A program made the translations under genes and the position numbers. From Pseudaquidulcibacter sp964557085 (GTDB lineage: Bacteria > Pseudomonadota > Alphaproteobacteria > Caulobacterales > Aquidulcibacteraceae), in contig CAZKYS010000083.1 of NCBI GenBank assembly GCA_964557085.1, positions 1 to 10,450 of the forward strand: DNA of 10,450 nucleotides, in the 5' to 3' direction. How positions within the stretch are numbered: the stretch's first letter is position 1; each line of letters begins with the position of its first letter. The notes beneath the pieces were generated by a model. It worked only from the letters and a program-made list of their open reading frames with translations, did not search any database and had not been told where the DNA came from. Of this stretch, positions 1-6,644 are shown one piece after another.

Positions 1-819
1 TTTGCCGCATCAATAATTATTTTTCCGTTTGTCCTTTTGGATGACAAGGGAATTTATGGTGCGCTTTTTCCCAATGACTTAAATATCAAAGACAAGATTG
101 CAATTTTGTTTATTGGGCTTTGCCAAACTGGCGGGGCAATGGGTTTTTTGTTTTTAGCGATGAAAACCATATCAGCGCCAAATGGGGCAATCCTATTATT
201 TACAAACCCATTATGGGTTGCATTATTTGGCACTTTATTCCTGCATGAAAAATTAAAGCCCATAAGAATCATTGGTTTGATTATCGGAATTTTGGGTGTG
301 ATTTTGGCAATTGGAACTAATATCAAACTCAATAATAATATGATTGGTGGGCAATTTATTGGCCTTATGGCGGGAATTTCATGGGCGCTTGCCACCACTA
401 TAAATAAGAAATTCAACCCAAAAATTGGCATTTGGGCGCTTAGTTTTTGGCAGATGTTCATTGGCGCAAGTGTTTTATTCTTATTTGCCAAATTATCGGG
501 GCAAACACTTCCCCATGATATTGGTTTAAAACAATATGCATGGTTCTTATGGCTTGCAGGGCCCGGAAGTGCATTATCTTTTAGCCTTTGGTTTATCGCG
601 CTTAAAAAGGGCGGGGCAACCAATGCCAGCTCTTATTTATTTCTTGCGCCATTATTTGCGATTTTGATTTCTTTTTTCGTTTTAGGTGATAAATTGACAC
701 CGATTCAAGCATTTGGCGGCGGTTTAATCTTCCTTGCGATTTGGCTTATTAATCACACGCCGCATTCAAATTCGGCACATAAAAAAATAATAGAAGCCCA
801 AAGCATGGGCGAAATGTAA
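1..819 (+). CDS. EamA/DMT-family inner-membrane permease, 5' end missing
   Basis: This is probably an inner-membrane exporter of small metabolites of the drug/metabolite transporter superfamily; the substrate cannot be read from the sequence. The frame is open from base 1, so the gene starts before the window and the in-frame TTG at 37 is not its start. The visible 272 residues hold about nine hydrophobic segments in two EamA repeats. The first repeat ends near residues 80-105 with the typical L-H-E-K-L loop before a Gly-rich helix. The second ends near residues 227-250 with the matching L-G-D-K-L loop. EamA proteins are usually 280-310 residues, so roughly the first helix is missing. The tail is short and polar. 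MAPEG follows after 14 bp on the same strand, so the two are probably cotranscribed. The family call is secure. Confidence 0.88.
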   Translation, partial: FAASIIIFPFVLLDDKGIYGALFPNDLNIKDKIAILFIGLCQTGGAMGFLFLAMKTISAPNGAILLFTNPLWVALFGTLFLHEKLKPIRIIGLIIGILGVILAIGTNIKLNNNMIGGQFIGLMAGISWALATTINKKFNPKIGIWALSFWQMFIGASVLFLFAKLSGQTLPHDIGLKQYAWFLWLAGPGSALSFSLWFIALKKGGATNASSYLFLAPLFAILISFFVLGDKLTPIQAFGGGLIFLAIWLINHTPHSNSAHKKIIEAQSMGEM

Positions 820-833
820 ATGGGAGACAATAA

Positions 834-1247
834 ATGTTAAAACCAGTAATCGTCCTTATACTTTGGACACTAATCGTGCTTGTATGGCTTTATGCAAAGC
901 GAATTCCTGCGATGCAAAAGGCAAAAATCAAACCTGATGATTATAAATTATCACATCAAAAGAAAGGTAACCCTTTACCAAATGATGCGGTCGCCGTTGC
1001 CGATAATTACAACCACCTTTTAGAAGCGCCAACTATTTTCTATGCACTTGCTTTAGCTGCACAAATTGGCGGCTATGTCGATGAGCATTTGATTATCCAC
1101 GCATGGATTTATGTTGCCCTAAGGATTGCACATTCATTGGTTCAAGCAACAGCAGGCAAAGTTATAATCCGCTTTAGTCTGTTCATACTTTCAATGATTG
1201 TGCTTGCAATTATGGCAATTCAGGTGGCGTTGAAAATTTTTGCCTAA
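834..1247 (+). CDS. MAPEG family membrane protein
   Basis: A 137-residue polytopic membrane protein of the MAPEG family (membrane-associated proteins in eicosanoid and glutathione metabolism). Bacterial members are often glutathione-transferase-like, but the activity of this one is unknown. Hydrophobic segments lie at about residues 4-21, 66-80, 86-104 and 112-135. The family signature is visible as N-H-L-L-E-A-P-T-I-F-Y at 60-70 and A-L-R-I-A-H-S-L-V-Q at 95-104. The ATG start is supported by a GGGAG Shine-Dalgarno ending 8 nt upstream. It follows the EamA permease by 14 bp and is probably in the same transcript. Its TAA stop overlaps the TAG stop of the convergent peptidase gene by 4 nt (CTAA), leaving no room for a terminator between them. 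Confidence 0.88.
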   Translation: MLKPVIVLILWTLIVLVWLYAKRIPAMQKAKIKPDDYKLSHQKKGNPLPNDAVAVADNYNHLLEAPTIFYALALAAQIGGYVDEHLIIHAWIYVALRIAHSLVQATAGKVIIRFSLFILSMIVLAIMAIQVALKIFA

Positions 1248-3478
1248 TTTGCTTTCAAATGCCGATTAAAGAAATCAAGTGCCGATTGGAATTGGTGCTT
1301 TTTCTTGGCATTGCCTTTTAAACCATGCCGCTCCCCCGGGTAAAGCATGGTTTCAAAAGGAATTCCTTTGGCCTGTAATGCCGCGATAACGCGGGTTGTA
1401 TTATCCAAAAGCACATTATCATCGGCCATACCATGCATAATCATCAATGAGTTTGGTTTTAGGTTTTGCAGGCGATTTAAAACATCGGATTTGGCATAAC
1501 CGTCTTTGTTTTCATCGGGCATTGCCATATATCTTTCTGTATATGCCGTATCATAAAGCCCCCATTGGGTTGGCGGCGCACCTGCGACACCTGCTGCAAA
1601 CGGCGTATCCTTTGCAGTCATTGCCATAAGGGTTACAAAACCACCTTGTGACCAGCCAGTAATGCCAATATTTTTGCCATCAATATATGGTAAGGATTGC
1701 AGGAATTTTGCACCCTTGATTTGATCATCAATATCAGGGCCACCAAATTGTTTATAAATTGCGCGGGTGAATTTCTTGCTGCGGTCAGGTGTGCCGCGAT
1801 TATCCAATGTGAAGACAATATATCCCGCGTCTTGATAAAGCCTTAGGCTTGGCGCTACCCATGATTTTGTAACCATTGATTTGGCAGGTCCGCCATAAAT
1901 ATAAACAATGGCAGGGTATTTTTTACTTGGGTCAAAATTTAGTGGCTTTAACATTGAATATTGCAAATCTTGATTATCACCTGATTTCAAAGTTCCAAAT
2001 TCTGGCGCGCTATAGGTATCTTTATATGGATAGAATGGGTGCGATGCATTAAGTGCATTTTCTTCGATAAAGCGCAGCCTTTTACCTTTTGAATCATAAA
2101 GGCCAACATTTGGCGGGGTTTTGGGGTCGGAATATGTGCCAATGAATGTTTGCCCTGACTTTGCCATTGCAGCATTCCAAACCCCGCCTTCATTGGTAAT
2201 TGGCATTAAAGGCTTGTCACCCTTAAGGCTTGTAACATAAAGGCCAGTTTCAATCGGGGTTTTTGGTGATGCCATAACATAAATTTGCCCTTTTTCTTCA
2301 TCTATTGCAGCAATGCGTTTGATGGGAAAATCACCCTTTGTGATTTGGCGTTGTAATTTGGCGTCTTTATCATAAAGATAAAGGTGATTATTGCCATCAC
2401 GCTCCGAAGGCCAAATAAAGCCGCCCGATTTCAAAAGCCTGAAATCATCACTTAGCTCAACCCAAGTATCGGATTTTTCAGTAAGTATGATTTTTGATTT
2501 ACCGGTTTGGGCATCAACCAACAATAAATTCAAAACCTGCTGATTACGGCTTAGACGCTGCACATAAATGCTTTTGCCATCTTTGGCCCAATTAACGCGG
2601 GCAAGATAAATATCTTTATTATCACCCAAATCAACTTTCACCATTTCGCCATTGGGTAGTGATTTAACATAAAGTTCGACAATTGCATTTGGGCGGCCTG
2701 CGCGTGGATATTTTTGGGAAATTACCTTTGTCCCCTCCCCGCTTATTTCAAAGCGTGGGATTATATCGACATTGGTTTCATCAACTTTGGTAAAGGCGAT
2801 TTTTGAACTATCTGGCGCCCACCAATATCCCGTATGCCTGTCTTGTTCTTCTTCGGCGATAAAATCTGCCGTGCCATAGCTTATATTATCGCGCGCGGCA
2901 GGTGAGAATTTATTTTCCGCGCCATTTTGCAGGTCTTTGATAATCAATTCATTTTCGCGCACAAAACCAAGAAGATTGCCATTCGGGCTTAGTTTGGCAT
3001 CAATCTCATCCTGTGGGGTTTGGGTAAGGCGCTTTATTTCATGGCTTTTGGCGTCGACGGCAAAAATATCGCCATCAAGTGGCACAAGCACAGCTTTACC
3101 GGTTTCATCCCACTTATATTCAACAACACCGCGACTTGAGAGGCGCAACCTTTCGCGACGCCCCTTTTCTTCTTCTGATAATTCTTTGGCAGGGTTTGAT
3201 AATTTATTGGCATCAACCAAAACAAAGGGCGCACCATTTTTAATATCCACCGCCCATAAATCTTGAATAGTTGCATCTTCAGTTTTTGGTTTTAGATAGG
3301 TAAGTATTGAACCATCAGGCGATAATTGCGGGTTATTGGCATTTGGCCCCGATAATGCAGGATCTGAAAACACGCGTTCAATCGTAAGACGATTATCGGT
3401 TTTAATCCCCTGCGCATAAGCATTAATTGAAATGCCAGAGATTAAAGTCGCAAACAAAATTGATTTTAGAGTTTTCAT
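1244..3478 (-). CDS. Exported S9B dipeptidyl-peptidase IV-like serine peptidase
   Basis: A 744-residue secreted peptidase of the prolyl oligopeptidase superfamily, probably periplasmic, predicted to remove N-terminal dipeptides (X-Pro or X-Ala) from peptides. A Sec signal peptide covers residues 1-22 (cleavage after A-Y-A). A beta-propeller (DPPIV_N) spans roughly 90-480 and the alpha/beta-hydrolase domain roughly 520-740. The substrate-anchoring acidic motif is A-E-E-E at 208-211, followed by the conserved G-Y-W-W-A-P-D. The catalytic triad is Ser610 in G-W-S-Q-G-G, Asp686 in H-G-M-A-D-D-N and His718 in G-E-R-H-G. The Y-G-G-P oxyanion loop is at 528-531. The usual nucleophile motif is G-W-S-Y-G-G, so Gln after Ser is unusual. 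The start at 3478 is chosen because it gives a clean signal peptide and has AGGA six nt upstream. An in-frame ATG at 3511, overlapping the GNAT stop, would add 11 residues before the signal peptide. Last gene of the minus-strand operon. Confidence 0.93.
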   Translation of the reverse strand: MKTLKSILFATLISGISINAYAQGIKTDNRLTIERVFSDPALSGPNANNPQLSPDGSILTYLKPKTEDATIQDLWAVDIKNGAPFVLVDANKLSNPAKELSEEEKGRRERLRLSSRGVVEYKWDETGKAVLVPLDGDIFAVDAKSHEIKRLTQTPQDEIDAKLSPNGNLLGFVRENELIIKDLQNGAENKFSPAARDNISYGTADFIAEEEQDRHTGYWWAPDSSKIAFTKVDETNVDIIPRFEISGEGTKVISQKYPRAGRPNAIVELYVKSLPNGEMVKVDLGDNKDIYLARVNWAKDGKSIYVQRLSRNQQVLNLLLVDAQTGKSKIILTEKSDTWVELSDDFRLLKSGGFIWPSERDGNNHLYLYDKDAKLQRQITKGDFPIKRIAAIDEEKGQIYVMASPKTPIETGLYVTSLKGDKPLMPITNEGGVWNAAMAKSGQTFIGTYSDPKTPPNVGLYDSKGKRLRFIEENALNASHPFYPYKDTYSAPEFGTLKSGDNQDLQYSMLKPLNFDPSKKYPAIVYIYGGPAKSMVTKSWVAPSLRLYQDAGYIVFTLDNRGTPDRSKKFTRAIYKQFGGPDIDDQIKGAKFLQSLPYIDGKNIGITGWSQGGFVTLMAMTAKDTPFAAGVAGAPPTQWGLYDTAYTERYMAMPDENKDGYAKSDVLNRLQNLKPNSLMIMHGMADDNVLLDNTTRVIAALQAKGIPFETMLYPGERHGLKGNAKKKHQFQSALDFFNRHLKAN

Positions 3479-3507
3479 TTTATGTCCTGATAGATGTGTT
3501 ATTATAT

Positions 3508-3963
3508 TCATATATCCTTTGTCATAAATACGCTATTGGGGTCTTTCACATAGTCGCAAAATGGCTCACAATCTTTGAAGCCAAAACTTTCATATAATTT
3601 TCGCGCGGGTAAAAACTCTGCAAAAGAGCCTGTTTCTAATGACAATTTATTAAATCCATTTTGCTTGGCATAAGAAATAATATGCGTAAGAATTTTGCGC
3701 GAAATCCCTTTACCGCGCAAATGTTTATAGACATGCATGGATTTTATTTCGCCGTGCCCCGCGTCCAAATCTTTTAAAGCGCCGCAGCCCAATAAGTCAT
3801 CTTCACCCCAAATTGACCAGAATTTTATACTTGGATGCTTTAAATCATCAATTGGCAAAACATGGCAAGATTCAATTGGCCCTTGCGAGCGCATCAAATC
3901 AAAATGGGTTTGCAATAAATGGCGAATTTCATCACCTGACAAATCATCTTCAATTATTTTCAT
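3508..3963 (-). CDS. GNAT family N-acetyltransferase
   Basis: A 151-residue cytoplasmic GCN5-related acetyltransferase that would transfer acetyl from acetyl-CoA to an amine; the acceptor is unknown. The acetyl-CoA pyrophosphate loop is visible as R-G-K-G-I-S-R at residues 83-89, preceded by the beta-4 strand E-I-K-S-M-H-V at 72-78. The C-terminal segment L-S-L-E-T-G-S (108-114), A-R-K-L-Y-E-S-F-G-F (120-129) and D-P-N-S-V-F-M-T (141-148) is characteristic of the YsnE-like subgroup of putative acetyltransferases. The length is normal for a single-domain GNAT. Its ATG overlaps the stop of the HAD gene by 4 nt (ATGA) and no good Shine-Dalgarno is seen, so translation is probably coupled. The acceptor might be a product of the adjacent phosphatase or peptidase; this is inference only. 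Confidence 0.9.
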   Translation of the reverse strand: MKIIEDDLSGDEIRHLLQTHFDLMRSQGPIESCHVLPIDDLKHPSIKFWSIWGEDDLLGCGALKDLDAGHGEIKSMHVYKHLRGKGISRKILTHIISYAKQNGFNKLSLETGSFAEFLPARKLYESFGFKDCEPFCDYVKDPNSVFMTKDI

Positions 3964-4565
3964 AATAATTTCGAAAGCCTATCTTCTAAATTAGTTTGCG
4001 GGGTAAAATGAATTGAATTTATGCCAATTGATTGCGCCCCATTGGCATTTTCTGGCATATCATCAATGAAATAAGTATCGGATGCGGCAAAACCAAAATG
4101 ATTTAAGGCGTTTTCAAAAACCTTTTTACTTGGTTTTCGCGCGCCAAAATTCCATGAACAATAAGAGTTTTCACCAAATATTTCATAGGCTTCTGGCGAA
4201 AGATTTGGCATTTCTTCATAAACCAGTGCCCCATTATTGGTAAGAATTGCAATTTCATGACCATTTGATTTTAAACGCGCAGCAATTTCCAAACTTTCAA
4301 ATATTGGTTGCATCGCATTTTTGCGACAATCAATCCAAGTAGGGCGATTAAAATTTGTGCCCAATGCTTTATTGAAATCATCTAAATAATGATTGCCATC
4401 CTTATGAAAGCCAGATTCAGCAAGATTTTCACGCCCCGCATCAAACCAATTTTGTGAAATATGGGCAATGGAAACACCCGATGCTTTTGCAAGATTTTTA
4501 CGGCGCGCCATAAAATCATAATGATATAAAACATCATCCATATCAAAAATAATTAGTTTTTTCAT
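3960..4565 (-). CDS. HAD-superfamily phosphatase (YihX-like)
   Basis: A 201-residue cytoplasmic haloacid dehalogenase-like hydrolase, expected to dephosphorylate a small phosphorylated metabolite with Mg2+. All four HAD motifs are visible. Motif I is F-D-M-D-D-V-L with nucleophile Asp8 and acid/base Asp10. Motif II is Thr109 in I-L-T-N-N-G. Motif III is Lys144 in A-R-K-P. Motif IV is F-I-D-D at 166-169. Residues 15-90 form an alpha-helical C1 cap. The overall plan resembles the YihX (glucose-1-phosphatase) type, but substrate assignment from sequence is unsafe. Both gene borders are 4-nt ATGA overlaps, with the XRE-cupin regulator upstream and the GNAT gene downstream, so it is part of a translationally coupled operon. 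Confidence 0.92.
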   Translation of the reverse strand: MKKLIIFDMDDVLYHYDFMARRKNLAKASGVSIAHISQNWFDAGRENLAESGFHKDGNHYLDDFNKALGTNFNRPTWIDCRKNAMQPIFESLEIAARLKSNGHEIAILTNNGALVYEEMPNLSPEAYEIFGENSYCSWNFGARKPSKKVFENALNHFGFAASDTYFIDDMPENANGAQSIGINSIHFTPQTNLEDRLSKLL

Positions 4566-5119
4566 TCGCGTATCACCACAACAATATATTTATTTGTAAT
4601 TTCGCCATCATTGTGGAATTCGGTTTTTCCATTGATTTTAAAGCGTAAACAATCCCCTTTTATTAGGTTAAAAACCTTATTATTAACTTCAAACTTTAAT
4701 TGCCCCTCAAGCATTATTATATGCTCTTCAATGCCGCACATATTTGGGGATTCGTAAGTTAATTTTACACCCGCAGGAATTTCGCCCATTATAATTTCGG
4801 TTTTATAATTTCGGGCACTTGGGGCAATTTGGGTGCGTTTAAACCCTGATTGTTCAACCCAAATTGGATGATTGCGAAGAAGGATTTCGAAATCATCATT
4901 CTCCTCAATTTCGTATAAAAGTTGTGACATTGTGGTTTTAAACGCAATACAAAGACTTCCAAGGTTTTGTGCAGATGGGCTGGTTTCCCCACGCTCAATC
5001 CTTGAAAGGGTGGCACGTGAAATGCCACTTGCTTTAGCAAGGCTGTCTAAAGTAAAATTATTTTGTTCACGCAATTTTGCAATACGTGCGCCAATTTTGG
5101 CATCAATACCATTTCCCAT
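4562..5119 (-). CDS. XRE-cupin transcriptional regulator
   Basis: A 185-residue DNA-binding regulator with an N-terminal lambda-repressor-like helix-turn-helix at about residues 12-66 (recognition region G-I-S-R-A-T-L-S-R-I-E-R-G near 32-44, then T-S-P-S). A C-terminal cupin covers about 105-183 (E-E-H-I-I-M-L-E-G at 131-139 and G-D-C-L-R-F at 155-160). The cupin lacks a clear H-x-H metal motif, so it more likely senses a small ligand without being an enzyme. Members such as PuuR usually repress neighbouring catabolic or salvage genes. It is the first gene of the operon, overlapping the HAD gene by 4 nt. The ATG at 5119 is the only possible start, because an in-frame stop lies 16-18 nt upstream. 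No Shine-Dalgarno is seen; a promoter with its -10 box 7 nt upstream suggests a leaderless mRNA. The start codon sits inside a perfect palindrome, so autorepression is likely. Confidence 0.93.
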   Translation of the reverse strand: MGNGIDAKIGARIAKLREQNNFTLDSLAKASGISRATLSRIERGETSPSAQNLGSLCIAFKTTMSQLLYEIEENDDFEILLRNHPIWVEQSGFKRTQIAPSARNYKTEIIMGEIPAGVKLTYESPNMCGIEEHIIMLEGQLKFEVNNKVFNLIKGDCLRFKINGKTEFHNDGEITNKYIVVVIRE

Positions 5120-5146
5120 AAATGGGAATATTTCTTATTTATGGGA
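5113..5146 (-). promoter_or_regulatory. Probable autoregulatory operator of the XRE-cupin gene
   Basis: A perfect 7-bp inverted repeat with a 2-nt centre, TTCCCATTTATGGGAA, spans 5113-5128 and contains the start codon of the regulator. A third copy of the half-site (ATGGGA on the plus strand) lies at 5141-5146, 19 bp from the same-orientation half-site at 5122-5127, about two helical turns. The palindrome touches the -10 box and the extra half-site lies in the promoter spacer. This geometry is what an XRE-type repressor of its own operon would need. That the neighbouring regulator binds here is inference. Confidence 0.6.
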
Positions 5147-5155
5147 TTTAGTCAA
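5127..5155 (-). promoter_or_regulatory. Sigma-70-type promoter of the XRE-cupin operon
   Basis: On the minus strand the -35 box TTGACT (5155-5150, 5 of 6 to consensus) is followed by a 17-bp spacer and the -10-like box AATATT (5132-5127, 4 of 6). Seven nt separate the -10 box from the ATG, placing the expected transcription start on the A of the start codon. The -35 box lies only 3 nt after the stop codon of the upstream monooxygenase gene, so the operon can be expressed on its own even though the upstream gene runs in the same direction. Confidence 0.55.
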
Positions 5156-5158
5156 GCA

Positions 5159-6358
5159 TTAATTCAAAAATGGAAGCTTGGGCAAAAAAGATTTTCCATT
5201 ATCAACCAATTTATTCATCATCAATGCTTTGATTGGTGCCATTTTATCGGCGATATTTATTAATGCTTTGCGCGCCAAAGTAGCGGGTAATGTATCATTG
5301 GTATAAAGGTTCACAATGCCCGCCGTTGCAACATATAATGGCAAAGTATCAAGGCGATGTTTACGGTCATATTCACACAAAACCTGCGGCGCGCCAATAT
5401 CTTTATTGTGTTTTTGGGCTTTTTGAATGCAATTCATCAATGTTGTAATTGATAAAAGCCCAAAATTAAAACCATGTGCAGTAACAGGGTGCATCCCAAC
5501 CGCCGCATCACCAATTGCGGCAAAACGCGGCGCAATGAATGAATTGGCATAGACACCAACAAGTGGATAGGCGAATTTTTCACTTATAAGTGATATTTTA
5601 CCAAGCGGCTTTTCAAATCTTTCCTGTATCCAATCTGTGAATTCAATGTCGCCTTTTGCCAATAATTCATCGATCTGATTTGGCTTCATTGTTATAACTG
5701 CCGATGAAACATTATCATTCAATGGCAAAAGCGCCAAAGTATAACCATTGCCAAAACATTCATTGGCAATAAATTCATGCGCAATTTCATGTTTAATTCG
5801 GCAAACCACCATTGTTTTACCAAAATCAAGCATGGAAGATGAAATGCCATAGCGCTTACGAATTGTTGAAAAACGACTGTCAGCGGCAATAAGGATTTTT
5901 GCGTTCAAATTAGTGCCATCTTGTAAACCAGCACTTACAAAATCTGTTTTATTATCGATTTTTGTAATTTCATTTTCAAAGAAAATTTTGATATTTTCAT
6001 CACCTTTTACAATTTTATAAGCATATTGGCGAACCAAATGGTTGGAAACCACATAAGCAAGATTTGGCGCCAAATTACTTTCAAGAACCATTTTGCCATC
6101 ATTTTTTCCATTATTAACAATGGCTTTATCAATGGTTGAAATATCGCCTTGTGAAAATTGTGCCCAAATTCCAAGGCTTTCCAAAATATCTTTTGATTTA
6201 TGGGTAAGCGCAATATCACGCCCATCAAATTTTGGAGATTCAATCGCTTCTTTGGCCTGTTTTTCAATTATCGCGCAACGAAGGCCATTTTTAGATGCCA
6301 AAGCCGCAAAACAAAGACCCGAAGGCCCCGCACCATTTATAATAAAATCATATTCCAT
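5159..6358 (-). CDS. ubiM: FAD-dependent ubiquinone-biosynthesis hydroxylase, UbiM-like
   Basis: A 399-residue flavoprotein monooxygenase of the UbiH/UbiF/COQ6 family, expected to hydroxylate the aromatic ring of a ubiquinone precursor at the inner membrane using O2. The FAD-binding Rossmann motif is G-A-G-P-S-G at residues 9-14. A second family motif, A-A-D-S-R-F-S-T-I-R, lies at 158-167, where Ser replaces the usual Gly after Asp. The C-terminal FAD-ribityl motif is G-D-A-A-V-G-M-H-P at 283-291, followed by V-T-A-H-G-F-N-F-G-L. In UbiH, UbiF and COQ6 this segment usually reads H-P-x-A-G-Q-G-x-N; the V-T-A-H-G-F-N form is what I associate with the UbiM branch, so the symbol is from recall of that motif. 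The ATG at 6358 is preferred over an in-frame TTG at 6385 because it puts the Rossmann strand at the very N-terminus. No other ubiquinone gene is present in the window. Confidence 0.8.
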   Translation of the reverse strand: MEYDFIINGAGPSGLCFAALASKNGLRCAIIEKQAKEAIESPKFDGRDIALTHKSKDILESLGIWAQFSQGDISTIDKAIVNNGKNDGKMVLESNLAPNLAYVVSNHLVRQYAYKIVKGDENIKIFFENEITKIDNKTDFVSAGLQDGTNLNAKILIAADSRFSTIRKRYGISSSMLDFGKTMVVCRIKHEIAHEFIANECFGNGYTLALLPLNDNVSSAVITMKPNQIDELLAKGDIEFTDWIQERFEKPLGKISLISEKFAYPLVGVYANSFIAPRFAAIGDAAVGMHPVTAHGFNFGLLSITTLMNCIQKAQKHNKDIGAPQVLCEYDRKHRLDTLPLYVATAGIVNLYTNDTLPATLARKALINIADKMAPIKALMMNKLVDNGKSFLPKLPFLN

Positions 6359-6363
6359 AGCCC

Positions 6364-6369
6364 ATAATA
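6364..6369 (-). promoter_or_regulatory. Possible -10 box of the ubiM-like gene
   Basis: On the minus strand, TATTAT (5 of 6 to TATAAT) ends 5 nt before the ATG at 6358. No convincing -35 box is seen at 16-18 bp spacing. No good Shine-Dalgarno precedes the ATG, only GGG close to it. If real, the mRNA would be leaderless or nearly so. In AT-rich DNA this match could easily be chance. Confidence 0.25.
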
Positions 6370-6500
6370 CAATCGCACAAACCAATATACTATGCGACGA
6401 ATTTGCATTTTATTAGAAATAAGATGTGAGCAAAGCGAACTTAAAAAAGTGATAAATTTTTAAAAACCACGCTTTTTGATTTTTCTTGTCCGCTTGGTTA

Positions 6501-6541
6501 CAAATTCCTGAGTGAGCGCGAAGCGCGAGGGTGGGAATTTG
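6501..6541. repeat. GC-rich nested hairpin just downstream of tRNA-Arg
   Basis: Perfect 8-bp arms CAAATTCC (6501-6508) and GGAATTTG (6534-6541) enclose a 25-nt loop that holds a second small stem, GCGC-GAA-GCGC (6516-6526). The element is clearly richer in G+C than its surroundings and lies 7 nt beyond the 3' end of the tRNA. There is no T-run right after it on the tRNA strand, so it is not a standard intrinsic terminator. It could be a processing or protective structure for the tRNA precursor, or a copy of a short interspersed palindromic repeat. A degenerate relative (GTGAGC then AGCG) is at 6426-6437. Confidence 0.55.
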
Positions 6542-6548
6542 AGAGAGA

Positions 6549-6625
6549 TGGCGCACCCGGAGCGATTCGAACGCCCGACCTATTGATTCGTAGTCAATTG
6601 CTCTATCCAGCTGAGCTACGGGTGC
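6549..6625 (-). tRNA. tRNA-Arg(ACG)
   Basis: The 77-nt minus-strand sequence folds as a full cloverleaf. It has a 7-bp acceptor stem GCACCCG/CGGGTGC, a D stem GCTC/GAGC, an anticodon stem ATTGA/TCAAT and a T stem GGGCG/CGCTC with one G-U pair and a TTCGAAT loop. The anticodon loop CTACGAA gives anticodon ACG (6591-6589), which after A34-to-inosine editing reads CGU, CGC and CGA. The discriminator is G and CCA is encoded. The gene stands alone in the spacer, with no second tRNA and no duplicated 3' end in the window. Confidence 0.97.
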
Positions 6626-6644
6626 ATTGGTTTTGAAGTTGCGC

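Noticed and set aside
37..39. TTG as the start of the EamA permease
   Set aside because: The frame stays open to base 1 with hydrophobic, family-like residues before the TTG, and the protein would lack its first helix. The gene begins outside the window.
54..623. A 189-codon open frame on the minus strand
   Set aside because: It lies fully antisense to the well-supported EamA permease and its translation shows no family features. It is a shadow of codon use in the real gene.
2937..3266. A 109-codon open frame on the plus strand within the peptidase gene
   Set aside because: The Ser/Arg-rich translation has no recognisable domain and is antisense to the conserved peptidase propeller region.
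6359..6385. TTG at 6385 as the start of the ubiM-like gene
   Set aside because: It would put nine extra residues before the FAD-binding strand, and no Shine-Dalgarno precedes it; the ATG at 6358 fits the family N-terminus.
6501..6541. The hairpin as a standard rho-independent terminator of the tRNA
   Set aside because: No T-run follows the stem on the tRNA strand; the sequence after it is TAACCAAGCGG.
6549..6625. tRNA-Arg as an integration site of a mobile element
   Set aside because: No duplicate of the tRNA 3' end, no integrase and no foreign-looking gene block is present in the window.
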